The position numbers were made by a program, and so were the translations under genes. This document shows positions 11,340 through 21,969 of a stretch of 64,000 nucleotides of DNA, piece by piece. The stretch's first letter is position 1. Each line of letters opens with the position of its first letter. This DNA comes from Blepharisma japonicum (taxonomy: Eukaryota > Ciliophora > Heterotrichea > Heterotrichida > Blepharismidae), in contig CATKHK010000115.1 in the NCBI GenBank assembly GCA_949751835.1, positions 56,008-120,007 of the forward strand. The letters run 5' to 3'. Under the pieces are notes generated by a model that saw nothing but the letters and a program-made list of their open reading frames with translations, had not been told where the DNA came from and searched no databases.

Positions 11340-11661
11340 AATAGGGAGAATAAATAATGAAATTAAACATAAAATTTAATGCGACTCAATTTTATTTCTC
11401 ATTTTTCTCCTGTTATTGAGAGAATTTTAAATAATTTTAGGAGAATATTTTTATTTAAAAATTTTATAAGAAAGTAGAGTAAAGTCAAAAAGAGAACTTC
11501 ATTTTGATGAATAATATTGACATTTTGGTAATTATTCTTCCAAATAGCTACAGAGCCTTTATAGAATGTTTGAAAACCAATTATTTATTCTAAATGAAAA
11601 AATAATTGTTATTTGTGAATATCCAATTTTTATAAAGAATCAAATCTCTATTAATTTTAAA
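11340..11661. promoter_or_regulatory. Divergent intergenic region
   Basis: AT-rich 322-bp gap between the GRAM-VASt gene (leftward) and the hypothetical gene (rightward). It should hold both promoters. An in-frame ATG at 11566 would extend the rightward protein by 32 residues rich in Ile, Asn and Phe; I prefer the ATG at 11662 because the extension looks like noncoding AT-rich sequence. No clear motif was seen. Confidence 0.5.
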
Positions 11662-12619
11662 ATGGAGCCTGCAAAGCCAAGATATCGATATTTTAAACAA
11701 ATTACCCCTGATAAAATCATGCGCCAATTGTCCAAATTAGAACCAATCGGTGCTGCCCAAAGAAGAATATTTGCTTCAAGCAGAGATTATGATAAGGCTC
11801 AAAATGAGATCTTAGAAACGCAAAGAATGTACAATGACCAAAGGGAAAAAATAATTTCTAAATTAAACACAAAATTCACCCTTCCTTCTTTAACTCCAGA
11901 CCATAAGTACCAAAATAAAAATGAATTCGCAAAACAAAAACTTGATAAGAGCTTTACAGGTATTGAAACGAGGCCAGATATTTGTGTCACGACTCCACTA
12001 GGCGATCAAAAACTATTTAGTTTCTCTGAGTCTCCTACAGAGTCTCCTAAAGGATCAGAAAAATTCAGTACAAATGGGAAATTAGAAAGACCACCAATAA
12101 GTATACAGCATATCAATAGAATAAAACGGTCTGGTAGGGAAAATCTTACTTTTCTTTCAAAAACTCCAACAAAAAGATCAGTCTCTCCAATAGAAATTGC
12201 ACCTTTGTCGCCAAAATTGAAACCAATAAACGAAGTGATATCTGTATGTGATAGTTTGGTAAATGAGAAAAAATCTACAGAAAAGATGCTCCCTATGATA
12301 AAAGATTATTTTAACAAACCTTTGATGAAGCTTAAACACATGGTTGATGCTATTGACAGCTGTAAAGCAGATCCAAGTGAAGAAAAGTAACATGTTATAT
12401 AGTGTAAAAGAATATAGAAGTTTTCAGAGAAAAGTAAAAAATGCCAATAACAGAATCATTTATGATAATGAATTCTGGGAAAAAGTCAACGAAGAAAACA
12501 ATAAATTTCAAGCCAAAATCCTCAAAAACAAAAGAAAATTTTGGAAGCAAACCTCAGAAGTACTACCAAAAGAACTGGACAACCCAATTTTAAACTGGCT
12601 TTATGATAGATATATTTAG
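11662..12619 (+). CDS. Hypothetical basic protein, one 16-nt intron
   Basis: I do not recognise this protein. Exon 1 (11662-12386) begins MEPAKPRYRYFKQ and reads through a basic, Ser/Pro-rich region (SFSESPTESPKGSEKF; SPIEIAPLSPKLKP) that looks disordered and phosphorylatable. Without splicing the frame ends in TAA at 12388. Removing 12387-12402 (GTAACATGTTATATAG) joins it to a second open frame (VKEYRSFQRKVKNAN to NPILNWLYDRYI) ending in TAG at 12619. The joined product has 313 residues. The short C-terminal exon is rich in Lys, Asn and Trp. The gene is convergent with the TBC1D23-like gene, with only 17 bp between the two stops. Confidence 0.7.
12387..12402 (+). other. Predicted 16-nt spliceosomal intron
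   Basis: GTAACATGTTATATAG starts with GTA, ends with AG, and has an A six bases from its 3' end, as in the three 15-nt introns of this window. Removal restores the frame across an in-frame TAA. No transcript data were available. Confidence 0.75.
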
Positions 12620-12636
12620 CTGTATAATATTGAACC

Positions 12637-14490
12637 TTAATTATTACACCTAGCATCATTCCCAATATAGCTAATATATTTCATAATTAATTCAACACAT
12701 TCATTTGGGGAATTTTCATTGGAAATTGCCAAACGCAAAGGCTGTTTGTCTTTTGCAAAGAAAAATGTTACCCTGTTTTTTTGCTTCGTTTTTGAGGTCA
12801 CTCTGATTAAATCTGTAATTTTTATGCGTGTTTGGACGTTTCTTTCTGATTTCCTTTCAGAATTTTTAAATAAAATAAGCTCGTCTCTAGCGACGAGAAA
12901 TGAAAAAGTTTCTTCTGAAAAAGATTTGGAAGGCTTATCATAATTTTTGCAGGAAAAATACCGAATTTCGTCTCATTTTTGGGAATTTTGCTCTATTGCG
13001 ATTGTCCGCCTTTTATTTATGTCATCACTGCTTGCGGCAAAGGAATTCTTGATGGTTTTTACTGCTGTTGATAAAAAATGGGCTTTATTTCTGACTGCTT
13101 TTTTGATTTTTTTAATTTTTTCTTTAATTTTTGATGGAGATCTTGTATAGACACAATAAGAACAGTTAGAATTCTTATGGTTTTCGATCTTTAGGCTGTA
13201 TTTCATACAAAGATTATGGCATTCTTTGAAGCCTCCCTCTATTATGCTAACGTGAGGGAAGCCTTTGGATATAAACATTTCTAATAGGTTTTCCATCATT
13301 ATCTGACATTGGTCATTAGATATTGATGCTCCGTGCTCCATTTCAAAGCCTGAGCCTTGGAATTCCTTATCTCCTAGTAAAAAAATATGGTAAATTCCTC
13401 TAAGCTCAACATAATTGTCAGGGATTTCATTCAAAATTTCTTCATTTTCATATATTTCTGTATCAATCAAGGCCGAATTAGGGAAAATCCCATGTTTTTG
13501 CTGAAGTTTTGGTCTGCAATCTAATAAAAGAATAGGTGTTTTATATGTTTCTTCTTTACAAAAACATTGAAATTCAGCACAACTGCAAGTCTTTTTTTCT
13601 GGAAAAATTACTTCTAATACATCTCTAGGGTTAACAGTAAGGCAGTATTGATTTGACAACACATCAAGGGTGTTATCAATGGTTTCCAAGTTAAAAATAT
13701 CAATTGCCGCTAATTTCTGCCTTATGGAAAACGGCATATTATTTTTGAGTTTCTTAGCAATTGTAATTATTTTTTCATAGTCTTCAATATTCTCTAGCAT
13801 AATTATTGAAATGCTTTGCTGGATGATATTGTCCTTGTTAACCATTATCTGTGCTTTAAAGTGAATCAAGAACGCTATCCCTATATAACAAGAGAAAAGC
13901 CTATCATTCTCAACAATCATCTCTTCCCATAATTTATAAATAATCCCAAAATTCGAAATCTTGCCTGCAAAAGCAGTCAGAAATCAAGACGTCGCAAAAA
14001 ACTCAGGAGAAACTGAATTAGTCTGGAAAAAAGTACTGATCCAAGGCTCATGGTACCTTAAAAGCAGCTTAAATAATACAAAAAATGCTTGTAAAGGCCG
14101 AAAACTCTAAATAAAAAATACTTTATCTACAAACATCGTAGGTAGAAATAAATTGATAAATTTTTTGAAATAAGTATAAACCATATATAAAGGTATCCCC
14201 TGTCTGTGCAATATTAAGAAAGGTGCCATAATTTCATTCATCCCTTGCTTATATGATGTTTTTTCCTCTTTACAGAACTTAGTTAGCAGGATTTCTAAGG
14301 TCGTTTTTTCTTGATTAGTCAAAATCTTTGATCTTGTTCGTTCTGAATCCGTTTTTATTATACGCTGATTAGGCAAATCAAGCTCTGTTTCAATTTTAAA
14401 CTCTTCAATAGATTCTGGGCAGAGTAATAGCTAAATATTGCCTACCAGAAAATTTTCAACATTAAACTGGGGAGAATTCTCTTCTTCCAT
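12637..14490 (-). CDS. TBC1D23: TBC1D23-like protein: TBC domain, rhodanese-like domain, C-terminal PH-like domain; two 15-nt introns
   Basis: 607 residues after removing two 15-nt introns and reading TGA as Trp (13984-13986 and 12973-12975). The TBC domain covers about residues 35-230. IKTDSERT fits the IxxDxxR arginine-finger motif, YKQGMNEI carries the glutamine finger, and ATSWFLTAFA is the conserved late TBC motif with its W encoded by TGA. A rhodanese-like segment starts near residue 305 (ILLLDCRP, later IIEGGFKECHNL) with no obvious catalytic Cys. The last about 100 residues (FFFAKDKQPLRLAIS to VELIMKYISYIG) fit the C-terminal domain of TBC1D23, which in animals links endosome-derived vesicles to trans-Golgi golgins. 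The stop is TAA at 12637-12639; a standard-code reading would end about 112 codons early. Start ATG is at 14490, 35 bp from the upstream gene. Confidence 0.85.
14107..14121 (-). other. Predicted 15-nt intron 2 of the TBC1D23-like gene
   Basis: On the minus strand GTATTTTTTATTTAG. It carries an in-frame TAG, so the unspliced frame ends at VFFI. Removal joins VDK to SFRPLQAFFVLF inside the TBC domain and keeps the frame. A is at position 10, six from the 3' end. Confidence 0.88.
14431..14445 (-). other. Predicted 15-nt intron 1 of the TBC1D23-like gene
   Basis: On the minus strand GTAGGCAATATTTAG, with an in-frame TAG. Removal joins the start exon (MEEENSPQFNVENFL) to LLLCPESIEEFK and the TBC frame. 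A is at position 10. Confidence 0.85.
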
Positions 14491-14525
14491 TTATAACTTA
14501 TACAGCTTATAAAAGTCTATCAAAT

Positions 14526-15419
14526 TTATTGGGCTTCTTCAGGGATTTCTTCATATTCTCTCCACAATTTTTTGAATTCTTCACTTATTCTTGTTAATTC
14601 TTCATCATTATGCTTTCTATTCCTAAACATAGGATCGACCCTCAATATTTCACCAATGATCTGTTTCGAAAAATTTCCACGAAAATAATTAGAATCTTCA
14701 ACCACATGTGCAAACCCTCCATTTCCATCAAAATCAATATGAATATACGGAAATCCTTTGGGTACTGATTTTCTGATCCCTTTTGCATTTGTTAGGATAA
14801 TTTTTTTATTTTGTGTCCATTCTTCGTCGCCTTCACTTAATTCTCTATAAATAATCATTTCTGCGTCTTCTCTAACTTGAGGGTCAAGCGGGAAACATTC
14901 AATGTAGGTATGAAGGCACCTTCTTAAGTCAATGACATTTTCCACAAAAATTGCGGTTTTGCCGAGCTCGTCTCTATACATTTTTGATATATCTTTTTGG
15001 AGATCTTGAAGCTCTTGGTATTCGTTGGATTCCAGCTCGGTTATAGATAATGTGTGAGCATTTGGGACGAGTAAGCAGTGACCTTTTGATAAATAGCCTG
15101 ATGAAGGAATTTCGATATGAAAAGAGCCTCTGATAGAAACAAGTAATTTACTATTAAAATTTTGACTGTCTATGCAATGGTCACAGTTTTGGTTTGTCTT
15201 TTTGGTTGGGCGCTTATAGGTGTCAAGTCTTTCGGCTTTAATTTGAGATTCTGTAATTTCGTATTCTTCGTCTTTATTTTTCTTTATGTTTCTTATGAGG
15301 TGCTCATTATAATCTTCACTTGTAGCTATTTTCTCATTTTTTCTGATTTCGTTTATCCCGATTTGGCTTTTCTTTTCCTCTTCTTTTGGCTTTTTCTTAT
15401 ATTTTATCCCTGCTAACAT
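14526..15419 (-). CDS. CWF19L: CWF19-like protein (CwfJ C-terminal domains; Drn1/CWF19L type), short form
   Basis: 297 residues, no TGA codon. The first about 90 residues are charged. CDHC near residue 80 followed by SGYLSKGHCLLVPNAHTLSI is the HIT-like first CwfJ domain; the second domain is seen in KGFPYIHIDFDGNGGFAHVVED and FSKQIIGEILRVDP. Proteins of this family join the late spliceosome and, as Drn1 in yeast, help the debranching enzyme Dbr1 open intron lariats. This copy is essentially only the C-terminal two-domain part; longer family members carry an extra N-terminal metallophosphatase-like region. It lies head to tail with the TBC gene, 35 bp apart, so terminator and next promoter must share that gap. 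Confidence 0.85.
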   Translation of the reverse strand: MLAGIKYKKKPKEEEKKSQIGINEIRKNEKIATSEDYNEHLIRNIKKNKDEEYEITESQIKAERLDTYKRPTKKTNQNCDHCIDSQNFNSKLLVSIRGSFHIEIPSSGYLSKGHCLLVPNAHTLSITELESNEYQELQDLQKDISKMYRDELGKTAIFVENVIDLRRCLHTYIECFPLDPQVREDAEMIIYRELSEGDEEWTQNKKIILTNAKGIRKSVPKGFPYIHIDFDGNGGFAHVVEDSNYFRGNFSKQIIGEILRVDPMFRNRKHNDEELTRISEEFKKLWREYEEIPEEAQ

Positions 15420-15511
15420 TTATTTAATATCTAAATTTACTATACCTTATGTGATTCATTGAGAAGCCTTTTATTTAATAAATTTTATAGTAATCTTTAT
15501 AGTTTTAAGGC

Positions 15512-16525
15512 TTAAAATGGTTCAGCATCAATAACTTCTTCTAAATTCTTCAAAAACCCACGATTATAAATATTTGGTTGATTCAATAAATGTGCTTTTT
15601 TGTCATCAATCTGCAAGTCGAGCCTTTTCATTCTTTCATTTGATGTAGTATTATTCTTCACCAGCAGCAAGTGGTATAAAAAAAAGCCTCCTAGCAAAAT
15701 TCCTACAACCAGGCACAAACTTTCAGCAAAAAATAATTTTTGATGCTCTTGTATCAAATATTGGAAAACCACAATCCAGCTGCCTGACACCCTATTTCCT
15801 TCTCTATCTGTAAAAACTGTAGTAAATAGCCTTTCTGAAAGAGTTATATATGCAAATATCATAAATCCAATCATAGAAGCATATAAACAAATAACACTAT
15901 GCGACAATAAAAAGGCTAGGAAAAATTTGTAATTACCATAGCCTACGCATTGATTTATCCATACACAATGATGGTCCATTTTTGGGACACAGCCTTCACA
16001 TACTGAGCAATGTTTAGATCTGGCTGGCTTTTGAAGTTTACAAGTAGTGCAAGAGCTCTCTTTAAATAAAATGTTGTCATATGGGAATAAGCTTAAATAT
16101 TTATTGCAGTTTTGTTGGGTGATTTTTCCTGGAGATTTCAAACAGGCTGCAAAAAAGGTGCATAAAGCCAATAAATACATTATAGTGCCAAGATACATGT
16201 GGATAGCAGGAACGAGAGGATTTGGAATAAATGGGAAAGCTTGAGCGTAGAAAATGTAATAGCCACCTAAGCTTAATGATAAATAAGTTAGCTGGAAAAA
16301 GGGATTTGGACGATTAAATATGTAAAGAGCGTAGTATGAAATTTTTGATTTCCCCATAGGTCCTAAAATTTTGAGGGAGATTCTTTCAAAAAATGCAGGA
16401 AGTTTAATGTAAAAAAACCTGCTTAAATATGAGAGAGGGCCAGTTCCATGAGGGTTTACACACAGAAGGACAAATAAGAATGATACTGAAATGACCATGT
16501 AGATTGAAAATAGTCAGAAGCCCAT
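15512..16525 (-). CDS. DHHC-type S-palmitoyltransferase (ZDHHC4-like)
   Basis: 337 residues. The start at 16523-16525 uses a TGA Trp as codon 4 (MGFWLFSIYMV), which completes the first membrane helix; the later ATG at 16498 would truncate it. About four to six membrane segments flank a Cys-rich DHHC domain: CTTCKLQKPARSKHCSVC, then PKMDHHCVWINQCVG, whose DHHC cysteine is the acyl carrier, then NYKFFLAFLLSH. The layout and the KPARSKHCSVC pattern resemble ZDHHC4. It palmitoylates proteins on ER/Golgi membranes; the specific substrates are unknown. It is divergent from the Rap1-like gene across 89 bp. Confidence 0.9.
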
Positions 16526-16614
16526 ATTAATTTATCATTCTCTTAGATTAGGGATTTCAGCCATTTTAATCTTAAATTAAGTTGAAGAGGAAACAAATTT
16601 TGGGGGTGTTATAA

Positions 16615-17520
16615 ATGTCTAAATTATTCAATGAACTGAAATTCTTTATGCTCCAAGGTCCAGAAATTGAAGCAACTTCGAAAATTATCCTTGCTTATGG
16701 AGGTCAAATGTCGTCAACTGTAAATAAAGACTCCATCGTCCTTGTGACTTGTAGAAGAACTCATATAATTAAGGTTACCAAAGCTCTTGGGTTTAACGTG
16801 TTTTCTGCGAGCTTTATATATGACTCAGTAAAGCAAGGAAGCCGCCAGCAGTTAATTGATTATCAAATTGTGGTCGAGGCATCAAAAGATTTTCACTTTA
16901 AAGATTTTAAATTTTCACAGAAAGATATTCAAAATATCAATAATTATATAAGGCTGAACCCAGGCAATCCAGACTCTGATAGCTATTGATTTGTAGCACT
17001 ATATAATGGACTTGATGTTCCTTATAGCTCTGAAGTTATATATGACTACTATTGTTCCAGCATCGCTTTAAATTTAGAGACATACGCAACTAGTGATGAA
17101 TCAACAAGTTCAGAAAGAAATGAGGATGCTGACGTTTATTATATAGGCCGAAAAAGACGCTGCTTAGAAGATTTATCTCAAAACTCCATTACAACCTGCT
17201 TACAAATTTCTATTTTAAATCAAAATCCTATTAAAAATCAAAATCCCATTAAAAATCAAAATATCCAGTCAGCTTTTAACAGTTCTCCAAGGCATTTAGT
17301 TATAGCAGTCAATTCCTCTGAAAGAAGTGTATATGATTTAAAAGACATTGAGGAAAAATCAAAGGAAATCAATATTACTGAAGAGTTTGAGGAATTTTAC
17401 AGCAAATGCAAGTCAATAGTCAATGAACATTTATCAAAAAGTGAAGTGTTAGGCATTTTAACAAAATTTAATGGTGATATTGAGAAAGCCCTAAATTATT
17501 ATCAAACAGATGTTGTATAA
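16615..17520 (+). CDS. TERF2IP-like: Candidate Rap1/TERF2IP telomere protein (BRCT, Myb-like, C-terminal RCT-like)
   Basis: 301 residues with one TGA Trp (16987-16989). Residues about 3-95 read as a BRCT-like domain: LFNELKFFMLQGPE, ILAYGGQMSS, VLVTCRRTH, then ASFIYDSVKQG, resembling the Rap1 BRCT pattern (loss of charge, GGG turn, ILDCVERNERL). Residues about 100-155 (FKFSQKDIQNINNYIRLNPG, then YWFVALYNG, YDYYCSSI) fit the Rap1 Myb-like helix pattern, with W from TGA. A low-complexity middle holds a short NQNPIK repeat. The last about 45 residues (HLSKSEVLGILTKFNGDIEK, then ALNYY) resemble the Rap1 C-terminal (RCT) bundle. Rap1 binds TRF2 or telomeric DNA. Each domain alone is weak; the order of all three carries the call. 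Alternative: an unrelated BRCT protein. Confidence 0.6.
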
Positions 17521-17556
17521 TTTAAATTAAAATCGCTTCAATTGTTAAACTTTTAA

Positions 17557-18756
17557 ATGGGAAATGTATGTTGCATGGGAAGAACAGGTCACACTCCGCA
17601 AAACAATGAAAATCACATCATAAAAGAGAGCGAGTTTTACAACAAAAAGAAGATCGACCATCACAAATCATTTGAAGAAATCGACTCTCGTCGGCAATCT
17701 AAACGAAATTCATCCCCAAAAAGCTCAAAACCTTCTGTGCAGTGGCAAAATTTATTTAGCCAGCATTCAGAAAACCAAAAAACAGAAGAAAACACAGCAA
17801 AAATCCAGAAGCCAATCCTCGCAAGTAAATTAGAGAAAATTGAAGAAGAAAGAAAATCAATAGAAGATAACTACAAAAGTGACCTTTACGACACACAAGG
17901 ATTTTTAATTGATTATGACCTAGAAGAAGCCACAAATTTCACAAAAAGTGACCAGAGAAAAATAATCCAAATTTTAGACAATTATCAAGAAGAGTTAGAA
18001 GATGGAGATGTAGAAGAATTGGATGGATTAATAGAAGATGCTAATATGAATGGAGTATTAATCACTATGATGTTTACAACACATGCAATATATATTCTAA
18101 ATTCTGATGAATGGTCAAGTGTTACTAGAAGAGTACCATTTGAATCAATAAAAGCTATGAGTCTTGCGGCAAAAGGACTTTCTGTACTCTTTCATATAGA
18201 ACCAGAAGACGGTAAATATAATGATATTTTGATAAGCAGCGAAAGGTATAATGATATCATTAAAGCTACAGAGCAGCTTTATTATGAATGTACAGGAGAT
18301 TATATTCAATGAAATGTAGCCGAATCAAAAAATGCTTTATTTCCATTTTTGAATAAACCAATTAATAAAGATTTTACAAGTGAAGATAAAAATTTGACAA
18401 AAGTTTTTGTGAGATATGGAGAAATTGGAGAGAAAAAAATAAAACTTCAACTGTGTTCGACATCGTCTGAATCTTTTGAATTCGATAAATATTTTTTATT
18501 GACAAATAAAGGTGTTTATATATTAAAAAAAGATTTTGGGATGGTTGACAAAGTGTTTTTAGAAAATATACGAAAAATTGGCAAAGATTCAGTACAAAGA
18601 GCAATTATTGTATATGATGTAGATAAATCATTCTATTTTAAACTTCCGTTGGTAATAGCTGATGATATACGAGAAGCTGCGATTTCAGCAGGAAATTCGA
18701 AGATAAAAGAAATTGACCTTGACTCGGAGTCTTATTTAAGTGTTACTAATAATTAA
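17557..18756 (+). CDS. Dually acylated membrane-associated protein with two PH/TH1-like segments
   Basis: 399 residues, one TGA Trp (18310-18312) joining two open frames. It begins MGNVCC: Gly2 suits N-myristoylation and the adjacent Cys pair suits palmitoylation, so membrane attachment is likely. Residues about 30-110 are charged and disordered. The segment near residues 165-250 (AIYILNSDEWSSVTRRVPFE, then SIKAMSLAAKGLSVLFHIEP and ILISSERYNDIIKATEQLY) has the pattern of a PH-like fold as in the myosin-I TH1 tail; a second similar segment follows (KYFLLTNKGVYILKKDF, then KVFLENIRKIG). No motor is present. Function is unknown; lipid binding is an inference. It starts 36 bp after the Rap1-like gene. 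Confidence 0.78.
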
Positions 18757-18812
18757 ATTTTAAGCCTATTGATAATTTTGTAGTTTTAGAAATCCGTAGA
18801 GGGAATAAATAA

Positions 18813-20879
18813 ATGGAGCGTACTCAGGTAATTAAAGAAATGCTAGGAATTTCTCAAAATCACGACTCAATTGACACAACAGTTCACAAAGTTGACGAAG
18901 ATACACCATTCCACGAAATTTTGTCTCAAAATCTGCACAAGCTTCAAGGCGAAAGCATAATAGAAAATATCTCTGGGATTATTCAGTCCAAATCTCAGCT
19001 CTCAGCTTTTACAAGGGATAACCAATTATTTTTATTAAAAAGCAGAAATAGAGATAAAGAAGAAATCCCTTGCAAGTCCCATTCATCAACAATTATCTCA
19101 ATGTCATTATCTAGTACCAATAAGCTTGCAACACTAAGCAGCAATTTTGAACTGTTTATAGGAGTAATTGAAGACGATGAATATACTTATTTACAAAATT
19201 GTGAAGGTCTTGACTGTCAGCCTAAAAGGATAGTTTGGGATCCTATAGATGACAATTTGCTGTACATTATTTCAGAAAGTAGCGTGCATACTTTAGAGAT
19301 CTTATCAGGGGAAATAAAAGTTTTGTATACTACAGAGGAAAAAATTGTAAATTTTCATATAAATCCAAGTGGTGGGGATTACACAGCTGTCCTTTCATCC
19401 AAAAAAGCGATTTTGGTGTCTTTTGATGGCTACACAGAAATTCCATATGAAAATATTGATGAAGTTTGCTATATAAAAACTGAAAGTTTAGCTATTTACT
19501 GTCTTAAAGAAAATAAGCTTGTTATCTGGAATATTTCGCAGCAAAAAGAGCTATGCTCCGCACACTGCACATTACCAGGCCCAATCCTTAAGTATTGTGA
19601 GGACTCTGACCAATTATTCGCATTAAGCCAAAAAAGGCAAAAATTGATTATTTTTACTTTTGACGAAGAAGATAATATAATATCCAGCCTCCAATTTAAA
19701 CTGCAAAATCCTGTCCAAGATATCAATATTGTCTTCCATTATAATACAATTGTGGGCAAGCCTCCAGCAAAAGGAAATAGCCGAATTGAAATTATTGCTT
19801 TAGGGAATAATAAAGTTTCCAGCTATATAATTTGGTCAGAACAATCCAAAAAAATTGGGGAAAAATACATTTTACTTTCAGACGAAAACACTTTTGTTGA
19901 AGAAAATAAAGAAGATGAAAAATTCCATACCCCAGTGAAATATGTAAAAAGTGAAGAAGTTAAATGGGCAAGAAAACAAATACTGGAAAATCAATATGAA
20001 GTAAAACATATAGAAAAAAGTGATAAAAACGATGAAAATATAGCGAAGATTGATAATAAGAAAAAACTTGAAATCTACCAAGAAATTATTTTTGAAAAAC
20101 TTCCTTCAAAACCTATAAAAGACTCCTGCGGAGAAGTAAAAAATTTTGGGATGATGACAGAAATCAATTCACAGGAGCTTACAGAAAGCTTAGAAAAAAA
20201 TTATCAATCAATGCTTAAAAACATGCACGATTTAGTCTCAGAAAACCGCATAAAAAGCATAATTTCTTCTGCAGTCGATGCTAGTATCCCTACACTTATA
20301 GAAAAATACATAACAAGGGTTGTCACCAAAGTCATGGACGAAATCGCCCCGCTTGCTACAGAGCTAATCAAGCAAGAAATGGCTGCTATTCGGCAATATG
20401 CAGAAAACTCTTTTATTGAAATACTAGAAGAACAGAGAACTCATGAAATGAAGCTGCAGTCCATAGAAAAACACCTATATGAAGAATACAAAAAACGAGA
20501 GAAAATTTTTAAAGAAAAAAAATTAGTAAAAAATATTCCGAAGTATGAGGAGGAATTTGAGAAAAAAAATTATGAAAAAGGTATAATTGAGCTACTGGGG
20601 ACTAAAAATCCACAATTAATTTCTAGCAAGCTTGCAACTTTAAATCCTGAAGCAGTTTTTAGCATCCCGTTTGCTTATGATACTTATTTTGACTTGTGCT
20701 TTATGCTGATTGATTTAGTAAAAGCAGGGATGTTTGATTGTAGCAATTTAATGGAAAAATTATGCCAAATAATCCCTCTCAATGCTACACAAAGACGAAA
20801 GCAGCTTTTCAGAGCTTTTCTTGACCGAAATAACCATTTAGAAAGATTTGAAGAAATCATCCACAATCGAATGCTATAA
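18813..20879 (+). CDS. EDC4-like: EDC4/Varicose-like decapping scaffold (WD40-like N-terminus, helical C-terminus)
   Basis: 688 residues, no TGA; all Trp codons are TGG. Residues about 30-360 read as WD40-like blades (IISMSLSSTNKLATLSS, IVWDPIDDNLLYII, LVIWNISQQKELCS). A charged linker follows. Residues about 460-570 are amphipathic helix (IISSAVDASIPTLIEKYITR to EQRTHE), and the final 90 residues (YEKGIIELLGTKNPQLISSK, then FDLCFMLIDLVKAG) fit the C-terminal helical repeat of EDC4, which binds decapping factors in P-bodies. Assignment rests on domain order and the C-terminal pattern; another WD40-coiled-coil protein remains possible. It is convergent with the MORN gene, 18 bp between stops. 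Confidence 0.55.
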   Translation: MERTQVIKEMLGISQNHDSIDTTVHKVDEDTPFHEILSQNLHKLQGESIIENISGIIQSKSQLSAFTRDNQLFLLKSRNRDKEEIPCKSHSSTIISMSLSSTNKLATLSSNFELFIGVIEDDEYTYLQNCEGLDCQPKRIVWDPIDDNLLYIISESSVHTLEILSGEIKVLYTTEEKIVNFHINPSGGDYTAVLSSKKAILVSFDGYTEIPYENIDEVCYIKTESLAIYCLKENKLVIWNISQQKELCSAHCTLPGPILKYCEDSDQLFALSQKRQKLIIFTFDEEDNIISSLQFKLQNPVQDINIVFHYNTIVGKPPAKGNSRIEIIALGNNKVSSYIIWSEQSKKIGEKYILLSDENTFVEENKEDEKFHTPVKYVKSEEVKWARKQILENQYEVKHIEKSDKNDENIAKIDNKKKLEIYQEIIFEKLPSKPIKDSCGEVKNFGMMTEINSQELTESLEKNYQSMLKNMHDLVSENRIKSIISSAVDASIPTLIEKYITRVVTKVMDEIAPLATELIKQEMAAIRQYAENSFIEILEEQRTHEMKLQSIEKHLYEEYKKREKIFKEKKLVKNIPKYEEEFEKKNYEKGIIELLGTKNPQLISSKLATLNPEAVFSIPFAYDTYFDLCFMLIDLVKAGMFDCSNLMEKLCQIIPLNATQRRKQLFRAFLDRNNHLERFEEIIHNRML

Positions 20880-20897
20880 ATTCTTATAATTAATTTC

Positions 20898-21932
20898 TTA
20901 TTCAATTAGAACATTTTTCTCGAATTTTCCTTCTTTGACGCCTCTTTTGTCAGGGAATGAAATTTTTCCCATTCCCTGTTGGACACCTTCTTCCCATTCT
21001 CCTTCATAAACAGTCCCATCATTCCACTTCATCATTCCTTTTCCATGTCTTAAATCATTTAAAAACTCCCCACGATATTCATTTCCAGATGCCCAAATAA
21101 AGCACCCTGTTCCAGATTTTTGGTCATTTTTGAAATTTCCTATATATTTATGGCCTTCTTTCAAAAAAATTATTCCAACTCCATCCTTTTGCCCATCTAC
21201 AAAATTTCCTTGATAAAAGGTGTTTTTACTATAAACGTATTTTCCATACCCATTTGGCTTACCGTCTACAAAATTTCCTTTATATTTGCCTCCAGTTTCA
21301 GCATAATGAGCAATCCCTTTACCATTTGGGATAAAATCTATCCATTCTCCTTCATATGAGTTTCCATTGGAATACACATGTTTTCCCCATCCATTTGCTT
21401 TGGAGTTTACCCAATCGCCAATATAAATTTCATTATTAAGCCCAACCCACATTCCTTTGCCTTCTTGCTGGCCTTCTACCCAATCTCCTTCATAAGTTTC
21501 TCCGGTACTTCAAAATAATTTTCCTTTTCCATTAGCTTTCCCATCGAAAAATTCTCCTACGTATTTATTTCCATTTAAATAATACTCAATTCCATTGCCT
21601 TGGCGTTTATCATTTCTCCATTCTCCGAAGTACCATCTTCCAGAGTGATAGAGCATTCTTCCTAATCCATGCCTTTTTTCATTAAAAATGCTTCCCTCGT
21701 ATATGCTGTCATTATATTTTATGCTGGCTTCCAGATCGATTTGACTTCTTTCTTCTTCAGTTAAATTTAGCTTATATTCGCTTTTAATTTTGTCTTCAAA
21801 ATAATCACAGTCAAAAATAATTTCTTCAAGTTTTTGTGACTTAATTTTTATTAATGATTTTTCATTCTTTTCCACAAATTTCTTGATTTCCTGCAGTTTT
21901 TCATCTGGCATAAACTCTTCCCACTCAGCCAT
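20898..21932 (-). CDS. MORN-repeat protein
   Basis: 344 residues, one TGA Trp (21507-21509) within a MORN unit (LFWSTGETYEGDW). After a charged N-terminal helix (about 75 residues), some eleven MORN units of about 23 residues follow: YEGSIFNEKRHGLGRMLYHS, YVGEFFDGKANGKG, YEGEWIDFIPNGKGIAHY, YKGNFVDGKPNGYGKYVYSK and others, to YEGEWEEGVQQGMG. MORN arrays lie on membranes or the ciliate cortex, basal bodies and axoneme radial spokes; which of these applies cannot be told. Start is MAEWEEFMPDE at 21932, 37 bp from the CCT gene. Confidence 0.9.
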
Positions 21933-21969
21933 ATTTTAATCTATTTTTCTAATAATCTTTAATATATAT

